In this document: piece by piece, positions 7,427 through 17,017 of the stretch
How the letters are laid out: every line of letters begins with the position of its first letter
Position numbering within the stretch: the stretch's first letter is position 1
Source: Kitasatospora sp. GAS204B
GTDB lineage: Bacteria; Actinomycetota; Actinomycetes; Streptomycetales; Streptomycetaceae
DNA: 64,000 nucleotides
NCBI RefSeq assembly: GCF_029892155.1
Contig: NZ_JARZAG010000004.1
Coordinates: 248,001 to 312,000, forward strand
Direction: 5' to 3'
Made by a program: the position numbers and the translations under genes
The notes under the pieces: model-generated
Told to the model about the DNA's origin: nothing
Database searches by the model: none
What the model saw: the letters and a program-made list of their open reading frames with translations, nothing else

Positions 7427-10400
7427 GCAACCCGATTGTCAAGGCGCTGGAGTCGGGCGCGCAGAAGGTCGGCAAGGCCCTGACCGAGGACGGCGGCAAG
7501 GCCGTCAAGGACCTGTACCACTCGACCGGTGAGAACCTGAAGAAGGTCACCAAGAACACCGTCGACGCGGACACCAAGCACGAGGGCGAGCTCAAGAAGC
7601 TCCTCTCCTCGGGGAAGAAGGACGAGCCCAAGGACCCGCACACGCCCGGCGGCGGGGGGAAGGGGCCCGGCGGGTCGGGCAAGGGCGGCAGCGGCGACGA
7701 GAACGGCCCCAAGGACCCGCACCAGCCCGGTGGCGAGGGGTCCGGAGGCGGCGGGTCGGGCAAGTCCGGCGGTGACGGCGGCGGTCGCGACCAGGTCAAG
7801 GACCCGCGGACGTCGGGTCGCCGGGACGACTCGATCTGCCCCGGTGGTGAGCCTGTCGACATGGCGACAGGGCGGATGTTCATCAAGCAGACGGACGCCT
7901 CGCTGCCCGGCTCGCTGCCGCTGCTCTTCACCCGCAACTTCGAGTCGGGCTACGGGGCCGGTCGGTGGATGGGCCGCCGCTGGGTCTGCACCTTCGACGA
8001 GCGGCTGGAGATCGACGCCGACGGCGTGGTCTACCTCAGCCCCGACCTGTTCTCCCAGGCCTACCCGCACCCCGCGCCCGGCGACGATCCGGTCCACGCC
8101 AGTGCCGGTCCGCGCTGGGACCTGGCGATCGACGAGGCGAGCGGCGACTACACGCTGAGCGACCCGTCGACGGGCGTGGTACGGGAGTTCAGCACGGTGC
8201 CGGGCGGGCACGAGGCGCTGCTGACCCGGGTCCGGGACCGCTTCGGCCGCCACTACGACCTCGCCTACGACGACAGCGGCACCCCGCTGTCGATCACCCA
8301 CTCCGGCGGCTACCAGCTGCTGGTCACGGTCGACCACGGCCGGATCACCGCGCTGCGCCTGGCGGACGCCGTCTCGGGCGGGCGCGCCGAGCTGCTGTTG
8401 CGCTACGGCTACACCGACGGGCACCTGAGCGGCGTCTACAACTCCTCCGGCAAGGCGATGCGCTTCGCCAACGACCCGAGCGGCCGGATCCTGTCCTGGA
8501 CCGACCGCAACGACAGCCACTACCGCTACACCTACGACCAGCACGACCGCGTCACCGACGAGGGCGGCGCCGACGGCACCCTGCGGTTCAGCTTCGGCTA
8601 CGGCGAGCCCGACCCGGTCACCGGCATCAAGGTCCACACCGAGACCAACGCGCTCGGCCACACCAACGCCTACCAGGTCAACGAGCACGCCCAGATCGTC
8701 GCGCAGACCGACCCGCTCGGGAACACCACCCGCTACGAACGCGACGACTACGACCGCCTGCTGGCCGAGACCGACCCGCTGGGCCGCACCACCCGGTGGG
8801 AGTACGACGGCGCCGGCGACCTGATCTCCGTCACCCGACCGGACGGGGAGCGGATCACCGCGACGTACGCCGGGCGGCTGAGCCTGCCGGAGACGGTCAC
8901 CTACCCCGGCGGCGCCACCTGGCGGCACACCTATGACGAGGCCGGCCGCCGCACCACGCTGACCAGTCCGACCGGCGCGGTCACCAGCTACGGATACGAC
9001 GAGCTCGGCCACCCCAGCTCGGTCACCGACGCCCAGGGCAACACGACCCGGGTGCGCTTCAACACCGCCGGGCTGCCGGTGGAGGTCGTCGAGTCGACCG
9101 GTGCCACCGTGCGCCTGGAGCACGACGCGTTCGGTCGCGTCGTGCAGGCCACCAACCAGGCCGGCAGCACCGCCCGGCTGACCTGGACGGTCGAGGGGCA
9201 ACTGGCCTCGCGCACCGGGATGGACGGCAGCACGGAGTCGTGGACCCACGACGGCGAAGGCAACGTGCTGACCCACACCGACGGGCTCGGCCGGCTCAGC
9301 ACCTTCGAGTACACGCACTTCGAGACGCTGACCGCCGCCACCGGCCCCGACGGCGCCCGCTACGCCCACACCTACGACGCGAACATGCAGCTGGTGGCGG
9401 TCACCAACCCGCTCGGCCAGACCTGGCACTACACCTACGACGCGGCCGGACGGCTCGTCGCGGAGCAGGACTTCCACGGGCGCCGCACCGGCTACCAGCG
9501 CGACGCGGCCGGCCAACTGGTCTGCCGCACCGATCCGCTGGGCCAGCAGACCCGTTTCACCTACGACCTGCCGGGCCGGGTCACCGCGAAGGACGCCGCA
9601 GGGCGCGTCACCACCTACGGCTACGACCGCGCCGGCTACCTGGTCCGGGCCACCAACCCGGACGCCGACGTGGTCCGCACCGTCGACGCGCTGGGCAACC
9701 TGCTCGCCGAGTCCACCAACGGACGCACCCTGACCCACACGCTGGACACCCAGGGACGCCGGGTGCGGCGCACCACCCCGGGCGGGCACACCAGCAGCTG
9801 GACGTACGACGCGGCCGGCCGGGCCACCGCCCTGGCCACCCCCGGCGGGAACCTCGAATTCAGCTACGACCAGGCGGGTCGGGAGCTGCAGCGCGTCTAT
9901 GACGGGCACCTGACGGTGGACAGCGTCTGGGACGCCGTGCACCGGCTCACCAGCCGGACCCTGCGGACGGCCGGGCAGGCCGGGCCCGCCGTGCTCCAGC
10001 AGCGCGACTACACCTACGGCGGCGCCGGTCTGCTGACCTCGGTCGACGACCAGTTGGCGGGTCGGCGCAGCTTCGACCTCGACGAGTCGGGCCGGGTCAC
10101 CGGGGTCCGGGCGGAGGGCTGGACCGAGAGCTACGCCTACGACCAGGCGGGCAACCTGACGAACGCCGACTGGCCGGCCACCGGTGCCACCAAGGCCGCC
10201 CTCGGCGCCCGTACTTACGAAGGCACCCAGCTCACCACCGCGGGCCGGGTCCGCTACGAGTACGACGCGGCCGGCCGCGTCACGCTGCGGCAGAAGGCCC
10301 GGCTGTCGAAGAAGCCGGACACCTGGCTCTACACCTGGGACGCCGAGGACCACCTCACCGAGGTCACCACCCCCGACGGCACCCGCTGGCGCTACCGCTA

Positions 10401-11391
10401 CGACCCCTTCGGGCGACGGGTCTCCAAGCAGCGCCTGGGAGTTGACGGTGTCACCGTCGAGGAGCAGACGGACTTCGTCTGGGACGGCTTCACGCTGGCC
10501 GAGCAGACCACGCACGCGCCCTACCTGCCCGGCCCGCACACGCTGAGCTGGGACTACCAGGACCTGCACCCGCTCGCCCAGACGGAGACCATCACCACAC
10601 CGGCCGGCGCCGATCCCGCCGAGAGTGCCCAGGATCTGATCGACCGTCGGTTCTTCGCCATCGTCACCGACCTGGTCGGCACCCCGACCGAGCTGGTGGA
10701 CGCCGCCACCGACACCATCGCCTGGCGCGCCACCAGCACGCTCTGGGGCCAGACGACCTGGCCCACCGGCAGCACCACCTACACGCCGCTGCGCTTCCCC
10801 GGCCAGTACTTCGACCCGGAGACCCGCCTCCACTACAACGTCGGCCGCTTCTACGACCCCGAGACCGCCCGCTACACCAGCCCCGACCCGCTGGGCCTGC
10901 TCCCCGCGCCGAACCCGGACACCTACGTCCACAACCCCCACACCTGGTCCGACCCGCTGGGGCTGTCACCCCACCCGCACCAGGATCTCCTCGACTCGGT
11001 GAAGGGGAGGGCGGACCAGGCCGCGACACTGTCGAACAAGCAGCGTCCAGGTGTGGCGGAGGGGCTCAAGCTGCCCGACGGGACGATCACGACGGCCACC
11101 AGCGGCAAGGACGTCCCGACGCTGCATCCCAGCGTCCAGCAGATGCTGGACAACATCGAGGCGGACGACCGCGGCAACGGCCACGGGAAGTGCGGGATCC
11201 CCCGGCTCCTGTCCGAGGCCTTGAACAATGGGCACAATCCGCAGGGAGCGGCGGCGGCCGCCATGCTCGTCACCAAGAAGGCGGAGACTCACGGCAAGGA
11301 GATCGGCCCGTGCGACAGCTGTAGGGTCCTCTCGAACCACTACGGTCTCAACTTCATCACTGACGACGGATTGACGGGTGGCACGTCGTGA
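7423..11391 (+). CDS. RHS polymorphic toxin with YwqJ-type deaminase tip
   Basis: A 1322-residue protein. The N-terminus (to about 130) is a charged, Gly/Lys-rich linker without Sec signal. Then comes the DUF6531-type entry domain (CPGGEPVDMATGRMF), about 25 YD/RHS repeats (for example YTYDQHDRVTDEGG), and the RHS core (FPGQYFDPETRLHYNVGRFY, then SPDPLGL) near 10795-10905. The last about 135 residues (from about 10990) form a YwqJ-like nucleic-acid deaminase: GHGKCGIPRLLSEAL supplies the His/Cys zinc site and GPCDSCRVL the CxxC. The usual Glu after the first Cys appears absent (KCGIP instead of CAE), so activity may differ. The SUKH-3 gene overlaps its stop by 4 nt. The gene is divergent from the EspC/amidase pair. 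GTG 7423 was chosen for its coupling to the leader and its ribosome site. Confidence 0.92.
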   Translation: MSNPIVKALESGAQKVGKALTEDGGKAVKDLYHSTGENLKKVTKNTVDADTKHEGELKKLLSSGKKDEPKDPHTPGGGGKGPGGSGKGGSGDENGPKDPHQPGGEGSGGGGSGKSGGDGGGRDQVKDPRTSGRRDDSICPGGEPVDMATGRMFIKQTDASLPGSLPLLFTRNFESGYGAGRWMGRRWVCTFDERLEIDADGVVYLSPDLFSQAYPHPAPGDDPVHASAGPRWDLAIDEASGDYTLSDPSTGVVREFSTVPGGHEALLTRVRDRFGRHYDLAYDDSGTPLSITHSGGYQLLVTVDHGRITALRLADAVSGGRAELLLRYGYTDGHLSGVYNSSGKAMRFANDPSGRILSWTDRNDSHYRYTYDQHDRVTDEGGADGTLRFSFGYGEPDPVTGIKVHTETNALGHTNAYQVNEHAQIVAQTDPLGNTTRYERDDYDRLLAETDPLGRTTRWEYDGAGDLISVTRPDGERITATYAGRLSLPETVTYPGGATWRHTYDEAGRRTTLTSPTGAVTSYGYDELGHPSSVTDAQGNTTRVRFNTAGLPVEVVESTGATVRLEHDAFGRVVQATNQAGSTARLTWTVEGQLASRTGMDGSTESWTHDGEGNVLTHTDGLGRLSTFEYTHFETLTAATGPDGARYAHTYDANMQLVAVTNPLGQTWHYTYDAAGRLVAEQDFHGRRTGYQRDAAGQLVCRTDPLGQQTRFTYDLPGRVTAKDAAGRVTTYGYDRAGYLVRATNPDADVVRTVDALGNLLAESTNGRTLTHTLDTQGRRVRRTTPGGHTSSWTYDAAGRATALATPGGNLEFSYDQAGRELQRVYDGHLTVDSVWDAVHRLTSRTLRTAGQAGPAVLQQRDYTYGGAGLLTSVDDQLAGRRSFDLDESGRVTGVRAEGWTESYAYDQAGNLTNADWPATGATKAALGARTYEGTQLTTAGRVRYEYDAAGRVTLRQKARLSKKPDTWLYTWDAEDHLTEVTTPDGTRWRYRYDPFGRRVSKQRLGVDGVTVEEQTDFVWDGFTLAEQTTHAPYLPGPHTLSWDYQDLHPLAQTETITTPAGADPAESAQDLIDRRFFAIVTDLVGTPTELVDAATDTIAWRATSTLWGQTTWPTGSTTYTPLRFPGQYFDPETRLHYNVGRFYDPETARYTSPDPLGLLPAPNPDTYVHNPHTWSDPLGLSPHPHQDLLDSVKGRADQAATLSNKQRPGVAEGLKLPDGTITTATSGKDVPTLHPSVQQMLDNIEADDRGNGHGKCGIPRLLSEALNNGHNPQGAAAAAMLVTKKAETHGKEIGPCDSCRVLSNHYGLNFITDDGLTGGTS

Positions 11392-11843
11392 ACGACAACG
11401 ACATGCAGAGGTTCTCGGACGAGGTCGAGCGGGTGCTCCGGGCCGCGGGCTGGCAGCCGGGACGGCAGGTCGACACCACGGCCTGGCGTCGTGATCTGGA
11501 GAGCACCGGGTTCCGCATGCACGAGGCGGCCGAGCGCTTCCTGGCCGAGTTCGGCGGTCTCAAGGTGGACATCCGTGGTCGGGGCATCTCGGTCGCCCGT
11601 GAGCCCTTCGAGTTCGACCCGATGCTGGCCGACGGGGAGGACGACCGGTTCACCGAGTGGGGCGAGGACATCGGACAGGCCCTCTTCCCGATCGGCGTGC
11701 TGGACCAGGGGCAGTTCTTCCTCGGGATCTCGGAGTCGGGCGAGGTGTACCTGGTCACGAACTGGCTCGCCTCGTTCGGGGTCGTGCCGGAGGCGCTGGA
11801 GCGGCTGATCCTCGGCATCAAGGCGGACGAGATCGCGGAGTAG
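11388..11843 (+). CDS. SUKH-3 family immunity protein
   Basis: A 151-residue protein matching the SUKH-3 group: AGWQPGRQVDTTAWR near the N-terminus, FLAEFGGLKVDIRG at about 45, ALFPIGVLDQGQFFLGI and the C-terminal DEIAE. SUKH proteins bind and neutralise polymorphic toxins in the producing cell, and SUKH-3 is a known partner of YwqJ-type deaminases. It starts at GTG 11388 and overlaps the toxin stop as GTGA, so toxin and antidote are made together. Confidence 0.9.
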   Translation: MNDNDMQRFSDEVERVLRAAGWQPGRQVDTTAWRRDLESTGFRMHEAAERFLAEFGGLKVDIRGRGISVAREPFEFDPMLADGEDDRFTEWGEDIGQALFPIGVLDQGQFFLGISESGEVYLVTNWLASFGVVPEALERLILGIKADEIAE

Positions 11844-11861
11844 CCGACGGCGTGTTGTGAC

Positions 11862-11900
11862 GAGCACGGCCCCGACCGCCTGGCGGTCGGGGCCGTGCTC
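11862..11900. terminator. Bidirectional terminator between SUKH-3 and TerD-like genes
   Basis: A perfect 19-bp inverted repeat (GAGCACGGCCCCGACCGCC and its complement) with a single-base gap, placed between two convergent genes. It should stop both transcripts, although there is no U-run on either side, as is common in streptomycetes. Confidence 0.85.
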
Positions 11901-11917
11901 CTCGCTCTGACGACCCG

Positions 11918-13126
11918 TCAGAGCAGCGCGGCCGAGGGCTTGACCATGCCGCGGGCCGTCTTCGCGTCCACGTACTCGCCCAGCGCCGTCATCACCCACT
12001 CGCCCGAGAACTGGCGGACCAGCTTGCACATCACCACGCCCGTGTGGGGCTCGGCGTTGGTCAGGTCGAAGCGGACCAGCTCGTCGCCGGTGGTCAGGTC
12101 GAGCAGCCGGCAGTAGGCGTCCTTGACCTCGGTGAAGCGTTGGCCGGAGAAGGAGTTGACCACGAAGACCAGGCCGCAGACCTCCGCGGGGAGGCCCTCC
12201 AGGTGGACGTCGATGGCCTCGTCGTCGCCCTCGCCCGCGCCGGTCAGGTTGTCGCCGGTGTGCTGGATGGCGCCGTTGAAGACGTTGAGCTTCATGAACC
12301 AGACGGTCTCCAGGCGTTCGCGCTGCGCGTCGAAGGCGATGCAGGAGGCGTCCAGGTCGATGTTGCGGCCGCGCTTGGCGGGCTCCCAGCCGAGCGCCAT
12401 CCGGACCGAAGTGAGCAGCGGGCGGCCGTTCTTGACCAGCGAGACCGAGCCGCCCTTGACCAGCGAGACCCGGCCCTTGTCGAGGGTGACCCGGGGCGTG
12501 GCCGGCGCGGCGGCCGGCGGGGCGCTGGGCCTCGGGGGGACGCTGGTGGGGGAGGGCGGGACGGCGGTGGGCGCGTAGTCGGGCATCGGCGGCAGCGCGC
12601 CCTGGCCCGGTTCGTCGATCGAGACGCCGAAGTCGGTGGCGATCCCGGCCAGTCCGTCGGCGTAGCCCTGGCCGACCGCGCGTACCTTCCACTCCGCGCC
12701 GCGCCGGTAGATCTCGACCACCACCAGGGCGGTCTCGCGGGTCAACCGGGGCGGGGTGAAGGTGTGCAGGACCCGGCCGCTGTCGGCGTCCCGGACGGTG
12801 GCGGTGGGCTCGGCGCCCGCGAAGCCGGTGCCCGGGGGCGTCCGTTGCTCGTCCAGGCTGGCGACGATCACCACGGTCGCGACGTCGGCCGGCACCGCCC
12901 AGGTGTCCACCGTGATCGCGTCCGGGGCGGCGCCGCTCGCCGGGCGGTGGACGACGCCCGGGCCGCGCGGGGCGTTGAAGAAGACCAGGTCGGCATCGGA
13001 GCGAACCTTGCCGGCCTTGGTGAGCAGGATGCCGGAGACGTCCACCCGCTGACGGCAGCTCACTTCCACGCTGACCCGGACAGCGGACAGCGGCGCGTTG
13101 GCACCCTGGGTCAGGGGCGTGGTCAC
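11918..13126 (-). CDS. TerD-family protein with two TerD-type domains (TerA-like)
   Basis: A 402-residue cytosolic protein. Residues about 1-185 form one TerD/stress-type beta sandwich. A Pro-rich linker (about 190-225) follows, then a second domain with the calcium-site motifs GRNIDLDASC and TGDNLTGAGEGDDEAID. TerD-type proteins bind Ca2+ and act in membrane-linked stress responses (tellurite, phage, oxidative stress). Streptomycetes carry many paralogues. The start is GTG 13126 with GGAGG 6 nt upstream. No terB, terC or terE gene is adjacent, so this is a solitary copy. Confidence 0.88.
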   Translation of the reverse strand: MTTPLTQGANAPLSAVRVSVEVSCRQRVDVSGILLTKAGKVRSDADLVFFNAPRGPGVVHRPASGAAPDAITVDTWAVPADVATVVIVASLDEQRTPPGTGFAGAEPTATVRDADSGRVLHTFTPPRLTRETALVVVEIYRRGAEWKVRAVGQGYADGLAGIATDFGVSIDEPGQGALPPMPDYAPTAVPPSPTSVPPRPSAPPAAAPATPRVTLDKGRVSLVKGGSVSLVKNGRPLLTSVRMALGWEPAKRGRNIDLDASCIAFDAQRERLETVWFMKLNVFNGAIQHTGDNLTGAGEGDDEAIDVHLEGLPAEVCGLVFVVNSFSGQRFTEVKDAYCRLLDLTTGDELVRFDLTNAEPHTGVVMCKLVRQFSGEWVMTALGEYVDAKTARGMVKPSAALL

Positions 13127-13227
13127 GTGAGCCTCCTCGGCTGGGCGGGCACGGGGGTGCGAACCGGCGTGCGGTGCGAGGCCAGCCTAGCCAAGGGCAG
13201 GTCAGGGTGGAGTCAGGAGTCCGGCGG

Positions 13228-14523
13228 CTACCTCGTGGGCATCGCGGCGGTGGCAGTGGTGGTGGGGACCGTGGCGGCGGTGAAGGTGCCGAGCGCGGCC
13301 ACCGCCTGCGGGCTGCGCAGCGCGAAGCCGGAGGCCGTCCAACTGCCGGCGGCCGGTGCGGTGTCCGGCCCGGCGGACCGGGCGTCCTGCACGGTGAAGG
13401 TGTAGGTGCCCGGCGCCAGGTCCTCGCCGGCCGCCGGGGCGAAGCGGTAGACGACCATGGCGCCGCGCTGATGGAGCGTCACCTGGGCGCCGGGCAGGGT
13501 GCTCCAGGCCATCGCGCCGGCGGTGGCGTCGGCGTCCAGCCGCAGCTCGACCTCGACGGCGGCCAGCGGCTCGGTGACGGTGAGCGTCACCGTGTGCCGG
13601 CGGCCGAGTCCGGCGGGGGCGCCGATGTCGCCCTGGCCGGTGAGGATCGGGGCGTCCGGGGCGGGGGTGGTGGCGCCGTCACCGCCGATCGGGTCCGGCG
13701 AGGGGCGGGGCGCCGGGATCAGCGGCGGCGCCGGGGAGGTGGGCGTCAGCGGGGTGGGGCCGGGCGTCGGGGTGGCCGTGTCGGGCGTGCGGGCGGGCGG
13801 GACGATGACCGGGGCCGCCGGCTGGTCGCTCGCGCCGCTGGGGGCGGGCGTGGGGGTCGCCGTGTCGGGCACCCGGCCGACTCCCGTGGTGGGGTGGGCG
13901 GTCGGCGTCCCGGCGTCGGTCCCGGGGGTCCCGGAGGTGCCGGCGGTGGCCGGTGCGCCGGCCGGTGACGACGAGGTCGGCGATGGCGCCGAGAGCGGGT
14001 CGAAGGGACCGGGCGCGGCGGGTGCGGGGCTGACGGGGGCACCCGAGAGGCGGGGGTCCGGCTGGGCGGGCGTGGCCGGGGGCGAGTACGCCGGGCGCGC
14101 GGGCCCACCGGCGACTGGCGCGGGGCCGCCGGACACCCGGCTGCCCGCCGTGGGCCCGCTCGAGGTCCTGGCGACCGGCGCGGTGCTGGCCGGTCCACCG
14201 GTGATCGTCCCGCCCGCCACCGGCGCGGGCGCGGTGGGCCCGGCGGAGCCGCCGCCCGGCGGCGTGCCGGGGGCCGTGGTCCCGGGATCCGTGGGCGTGG
14301 CGCCGACGGTGGTCATCCGCACGCCGTAGCCGATCCGCTGCTGGGAGCTGATCAGCCAGGTGGTCGCGATGCTGATGCCGACCACGGTGGACATCGCCAT
14401 CGCCGCGCCGGAGACCCTGATCGCGGGCAGCCGGAACTGTCCGCCGAGCGGCTTGGGCCGGCTGTGCCGACCTTGCGCAAGCGGCCGCTGCGCCGCCGCG
14501 GGGGTGCCTTCCCGGTGAGCCAC
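13228..14523 (-). CDS. Membrane-anchored protein with long Pro/Thr linker and C-terminal beta domain
   Basis: A 431-residue protein. A basic N-terminal stretch (residues 1-40) precedes one transmembrane helix (AMAMSTVVGISIATTWLI). About 240 residues of Pro/Thr/Ala/Gly-rich low-complexity stalk follow (repeated DTATPTPAPS, TPGPTPLTPTSP), then a C-terminal beta-sandwich-like domain (HTVTLTVTEPLAAVEVELRL onward). This is a type II topology surface protein that holds a sensing or binding domain beyond the cell wall. I know no function. The start at GTG 14523 is supported by GGAGGAGAGG just upstream. A longer frame upstream has no ribosome site. Confidence 0.75.
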   Translation of the reverse strand: MAHREGTPAAAQRPLAQGRHSRPKPLGGQFRLPAIRVSGAAMAMSTVVGISIATTWLISSQQRIGYGVRMTTVGATPTDPGTTAPGTPPGGGSAGPTAPAPVAGGTITGGPASTAPVARTSSGPTAGSRVSGGPAPVAGGPARPAYSPPATPAQPDPRLSGAPVSPAPAAPGPFDPLSAPSPTSSSPAGAPATAGTSGTPGTDAGTPTAHPTTGVGRVPDTATPTPAPSGASDQPAAPVIVPPARTPDTATPTPGPTPLTPTSPAPPLIPAPRPSPDPIGGDGATTPAPDAPILTGQGDIGAPAGLGRRHTVTLTVTEPLAAVEVELRLDADATAGAMAWSTLPGAQVTLHQRGAMVVYRFAPAAGEDLAPGTYTFTVQDARSAGPDTAPAAGSWTASGFALRSPQAVAALGTFTAATVPTTTATAAMPTR

Positions 14524-14624
14524 CGGACTCCTCTCCTCCCCAGCCGACCTCCCCGGTCGGCTGCCAATGCCCCGCTCGAATGCCCCGTCCCAGCCGTGAC
14601 ACGCGGTCCCGCTGCGATCCGGGT

Positions 14625-14661
14625 GCGAACCGGTTGCCCGTGGCGAACCGTTACCCCCGTG
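14625..14661. repeat. Imperfect tandem 18/19-bp repeat in a 500-nt divergent intergenic region
   Basis: Two adjoining copies, GCGAACCGGTTGCCCGTG and GCGAACCGTTACCCCCGTG. They lie between the divergent stalk-protein gene (start 14523) and the SsgA-like gene (start 15024). The rest of 14524-15023 shows no gene. Position and repetition suggest a regulator-binding site for one of the two promoters, but I cannot assign a regulator. Confidence 0.4.
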
Positions 14662-15023
14662 GCACCACCCGTGTCGACAGAGTGACGAGAGTACCAGCGT
14701 GGCGGCGCTGCGTGACCGGGCGGGAACGTGCGCAGTGGGTACGACGGTTGCCGGTCGACGACCTGGACCGAATGCGGACTGAACGTGGACTGGCTGTCGG
14801 ACGGCGAAAGTTGACGTACCGTCTGGTAGACCGGACCGAACGCGGGAGCGACGGGGCGGCAGCGGGCGGGCGACGGGGGAGCGGGGACGGTGCGCTGACG
14901 CCCGGTGACGCCGCCGGTGAACGCCCGGGAGTCCGTCGCCCGTTGCAACCCTCTGCAACCTTTGCGGCCCCGGCGGCGGCGGAGCAGGCTGGCCCGGTCC
15001 CGTCTCGCCCCGGAGTAGCAGCC

Positions 15024-15527
15024 ATGCCGCGCGATCACCTGTCTCCCGCCCCCGGCGGAGTTCCGTACCGTGCCACGCAGGGAGCCCGGCCGCAGTCACC
15101 CGGCCGGCCGGCCCTGCCGGTCGAGGACGTCCTGACCCTGCGGATCGCGCTGGGCCGGGACCGGGTGGGCACCGTGCCCACCAGGTTCCGTTACCAGCCC
15201 GAGCGCCCCTACGAGGTCCTGGTCACCTTCCACCTGGGCCGACCCGACGAGGTCGACTGGGTCTTCTCCCGCGAACTGTTGCGCGAGGGCCTGCACGGCC
15301 TGACCGGCCAGGGTGACGTGCGCCTGTGGCCCGCACACTGCCCCTGCCACGGCGCGACCCTGCACCTGGCCCTGGAGTCGCCGTACGGCAGCGCGCTGTT
15401 GGAGGCCTCCGCGCCGCGGGTGCGGGAGTGGCTGGACCGCACCTACGCCGAGGTGCCGGACGGCGCCGAGCCGGACTGCGCGCCGACCGACGAGCAGTTG
15501 ACGGCGTTCCTGTTCGGCGACAGCTGA
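15024..15527 (+). CDS. SsgA-like (SALP) sporulation/cell-division protein
   Basis: A 167-residue protein. After a 25-residue basic/Pro extension the SsgA/SsgB fold begins: LPVEDVLTLRIALG, RFRYQPERPYEVLVTFHLG, VDWVFSRELLREGLHG, GDVRLWPAHC, LESPYGSALLEA and a C-terminal FLFGDS. SALPs occur only in sporulating actinobacteria, where they position FtsZ or control septal and spore-wall synthesis. The extra Cys pair (CPCHGA) is unusual. ATG 15024 has GGAG at 15012-15015. Which SALP subgroup it belongs to cannot be decided by eye. Confidence 0.88.
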   Translation: MPRDHLSPAPGGVPYRATQGARPQSPGRPALPVEDVLTLRIALGRDRVGTVPTRFRYQPERPYEVLVTFHLGRPDEVDWVFSRELLREGLHGLTGQGDVRLWPAHCPCHGATLHLALESPYGSALLEASAPRVREWLDRTYAEVPDGAEPDCAPTDEQLTAFLFGDS

Positions 15528-15598
15528 GAGTTGCGACAGCGGTGCGTGCTGCCGCCTGAAGGCCCGTCAGGAGTCCGGGCGTTCAGACGTTCAGGTGT

Positions 15599-17017
15599 TC
15601 AGCCGTCGGTTCTTCTGGGGCTGGGCACCTGTCTGTCCAGCGGCCCCGCCGACTGCTCGGCAGCCTCGGCGGCCTCCGCGATGCGGCAGCCCGCCAGCAG
15701 GATCGCGCCGTCGTCGAGCAGCGCCCGCAGGCGGCGGATGCCGGGGGCCGAGGAGGCCGGCAGCAGCTGGGAGGGGTCGGCCGGGCGGATCACCTCCGTC
15801 TGGACGGTCTCGGCGAACCGGTACGGGCGGTGCTCCAGCAGGCCGCCCAGGTAGCGGCGCAGGCGGGAGAGTTCGGCCCGGACGGTGACCGCGCGGGACG
15901 GGTCGCCGAACAGGCCCAGGGCCAGCTCGGCCGCCGTCTGGCCGCTCTGATGGGCCGCCAGCAGCAGGAGCAGCTCGGCGTGCCGCGGGCTGAGCGCGTG
16001 CGACCAGCTGCCGGCGCCGCCGCGTACCGAGACCTCGGGCCGGTCGGTGCGGCTCAGGTCGAGCACCAGCCGGGCCCCCGCGGCCTGTTCGGAGACGGCC
16101 TGCGGTGAGCCGGTGAGCGGGCGGACCAGCCAGCCGTCGGCGAGCGGCTCGACCGCGCACTCGCCGAGCGAGGGCAGCCAGTGCACCGAGGCCGAGCCCC
16201 AGCCGTCGGCGGGCAACCGCAGCCGGCTGATCGGCGGCAGGCCGGCGGTGGCGGCAGTCCAGCCGTCCCGGTCGACCACCAGCGCCGGGCCCGAGGCCTG
16301 GGCCAGCACGGGCGCGGCGACGGTGCGCAGCCGGTGCAGCGACTCCAGCTGGGCGGCGCGCAGTTCGGTCTCGGCCAGGCGGGCGGCGGTGACGGCGAGT
16401 GCCAGCAGCTGCGGGTGCACCCCGCGGGCCGGGCCGCTGAGGTCGACCACGCCGGCCACCCGGCCGGTGCGCGGGTCGCGGACCGGGGCGCCGACGCAGG
16501 TCCAGGCGTGCTGGTTGCGCACGTAGTGCTCGCTGGAGTGCACCCGCAGCGGGCGTCCGGTGCGCGCGACCGTGCCGATGCCGTTGGTGCCCACCGCCTC
16601 CTCGCCCCAGCGGCCACCTGTCATGAAACCGATCAGGTCGGCGCTGCGGCGCAGCTGGCGCGGGCCCTCGTGCCAGAGCACCGTGCCGTGCGAGTCGGCG
16701 ACGGCCAGGATCAGCGGCAGGTCGGCGACCGGGTCGAGCAGGGTGTCGCGCAGGGTGGGCATCACGACGTCCAGGCCGCTGGCCCGGCGGCGGTGCTCGA
16801 TCTCGGCGGTGCCGAGGTGCTCCGGCTCCCGGCCGCGCTCCGGGTCCAGCCCGAGGCGGCGCAGCCGCTCCCAGGAGTCGCCGATCTCCGGGCGTGGTGC
16901 CTGGCGGGGGATCTCACCGGTGACCACCTGCTCGTGGCTCCTGGCGGTCTTGGCCGTGGACCGGACGGCGGCCTCGTCGTTCCGGCCCGGGTGTCCCGGG
17001 TGCGCGGTCTCCCGCAT
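15599..17017 (-). CDS. GAF-domain transcriptional regulator (AcoR-like, without AAA+ domain)
   Basis: A 472-residue protein. The N-terminal half holds a GAF module with the typical run GGRWGEEAVGTNGIGT, HSSEHYVRNQHAWTCVGAPV and GVVDLSGPARGVHP. The C-terminal 110 residues look like a winged-helix/two-component-like output (LSPRHAELLLLLAAHQSG, VRAELSRLRRYLG). Streptomycete proteins of this build are related to acetoin/glycerol regulators but lack the sigma-54 AAA+ domain. ATG 17017 has GGGGAG upstream; a longer frame starting at 17086 lacks one. The ligand is unknown. The neighbours on both sides have their own regulators, so its targets probably lie elsewhere. Confidence 0.85.
   Translation of the reverse strand: MRETAHPGHPGRNDEAAVRSTAKTARSHEQVVTGEIPRQAPRPEIGDSWERLRRLGLDPERGREPEHLGTAEIEHRRRASGLDVVMPTLRDTLLDPVADLPLILAVADSHGTVLWHEGPRQLRRSADLIGFMTGGRWGEEAVGTNGIGTVARTGRPLRVHSSEHYVRNQHAWTCVGAPVRDPRTGRVAGVVDLSGPARGVHPQLLALAVTAARLAETELRAAQLESLHRLRTVAAPVLAQASGPALVVDRDGWTAATAGLPPISRLRLPADGWGSASVHWLPSLGECAVEPLADGWLVRPLTGSPQAVSEQAAGARLVLDLSRTDRPEVSVRGGAGSWSHALSPRHAELLLLLAAHQSGQTAAELALGLFGDPSRAVTVRAELSRLRRYLGGLLEHRPYRFAETVQTEVIRPADPSQLLPASSAPGIRRLRALLDDGAILLAGCRIAEAAEAAEQSAGPLDRQVPSPRRTDG

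Noticed and set aside
7336..10941. Open frame of 1201 codons on the minus strand
   Set aside because: Its composition is Val/Gly/Arg shadow of the RHS gene on the plus strand, which has clear domains and an immunity partner.
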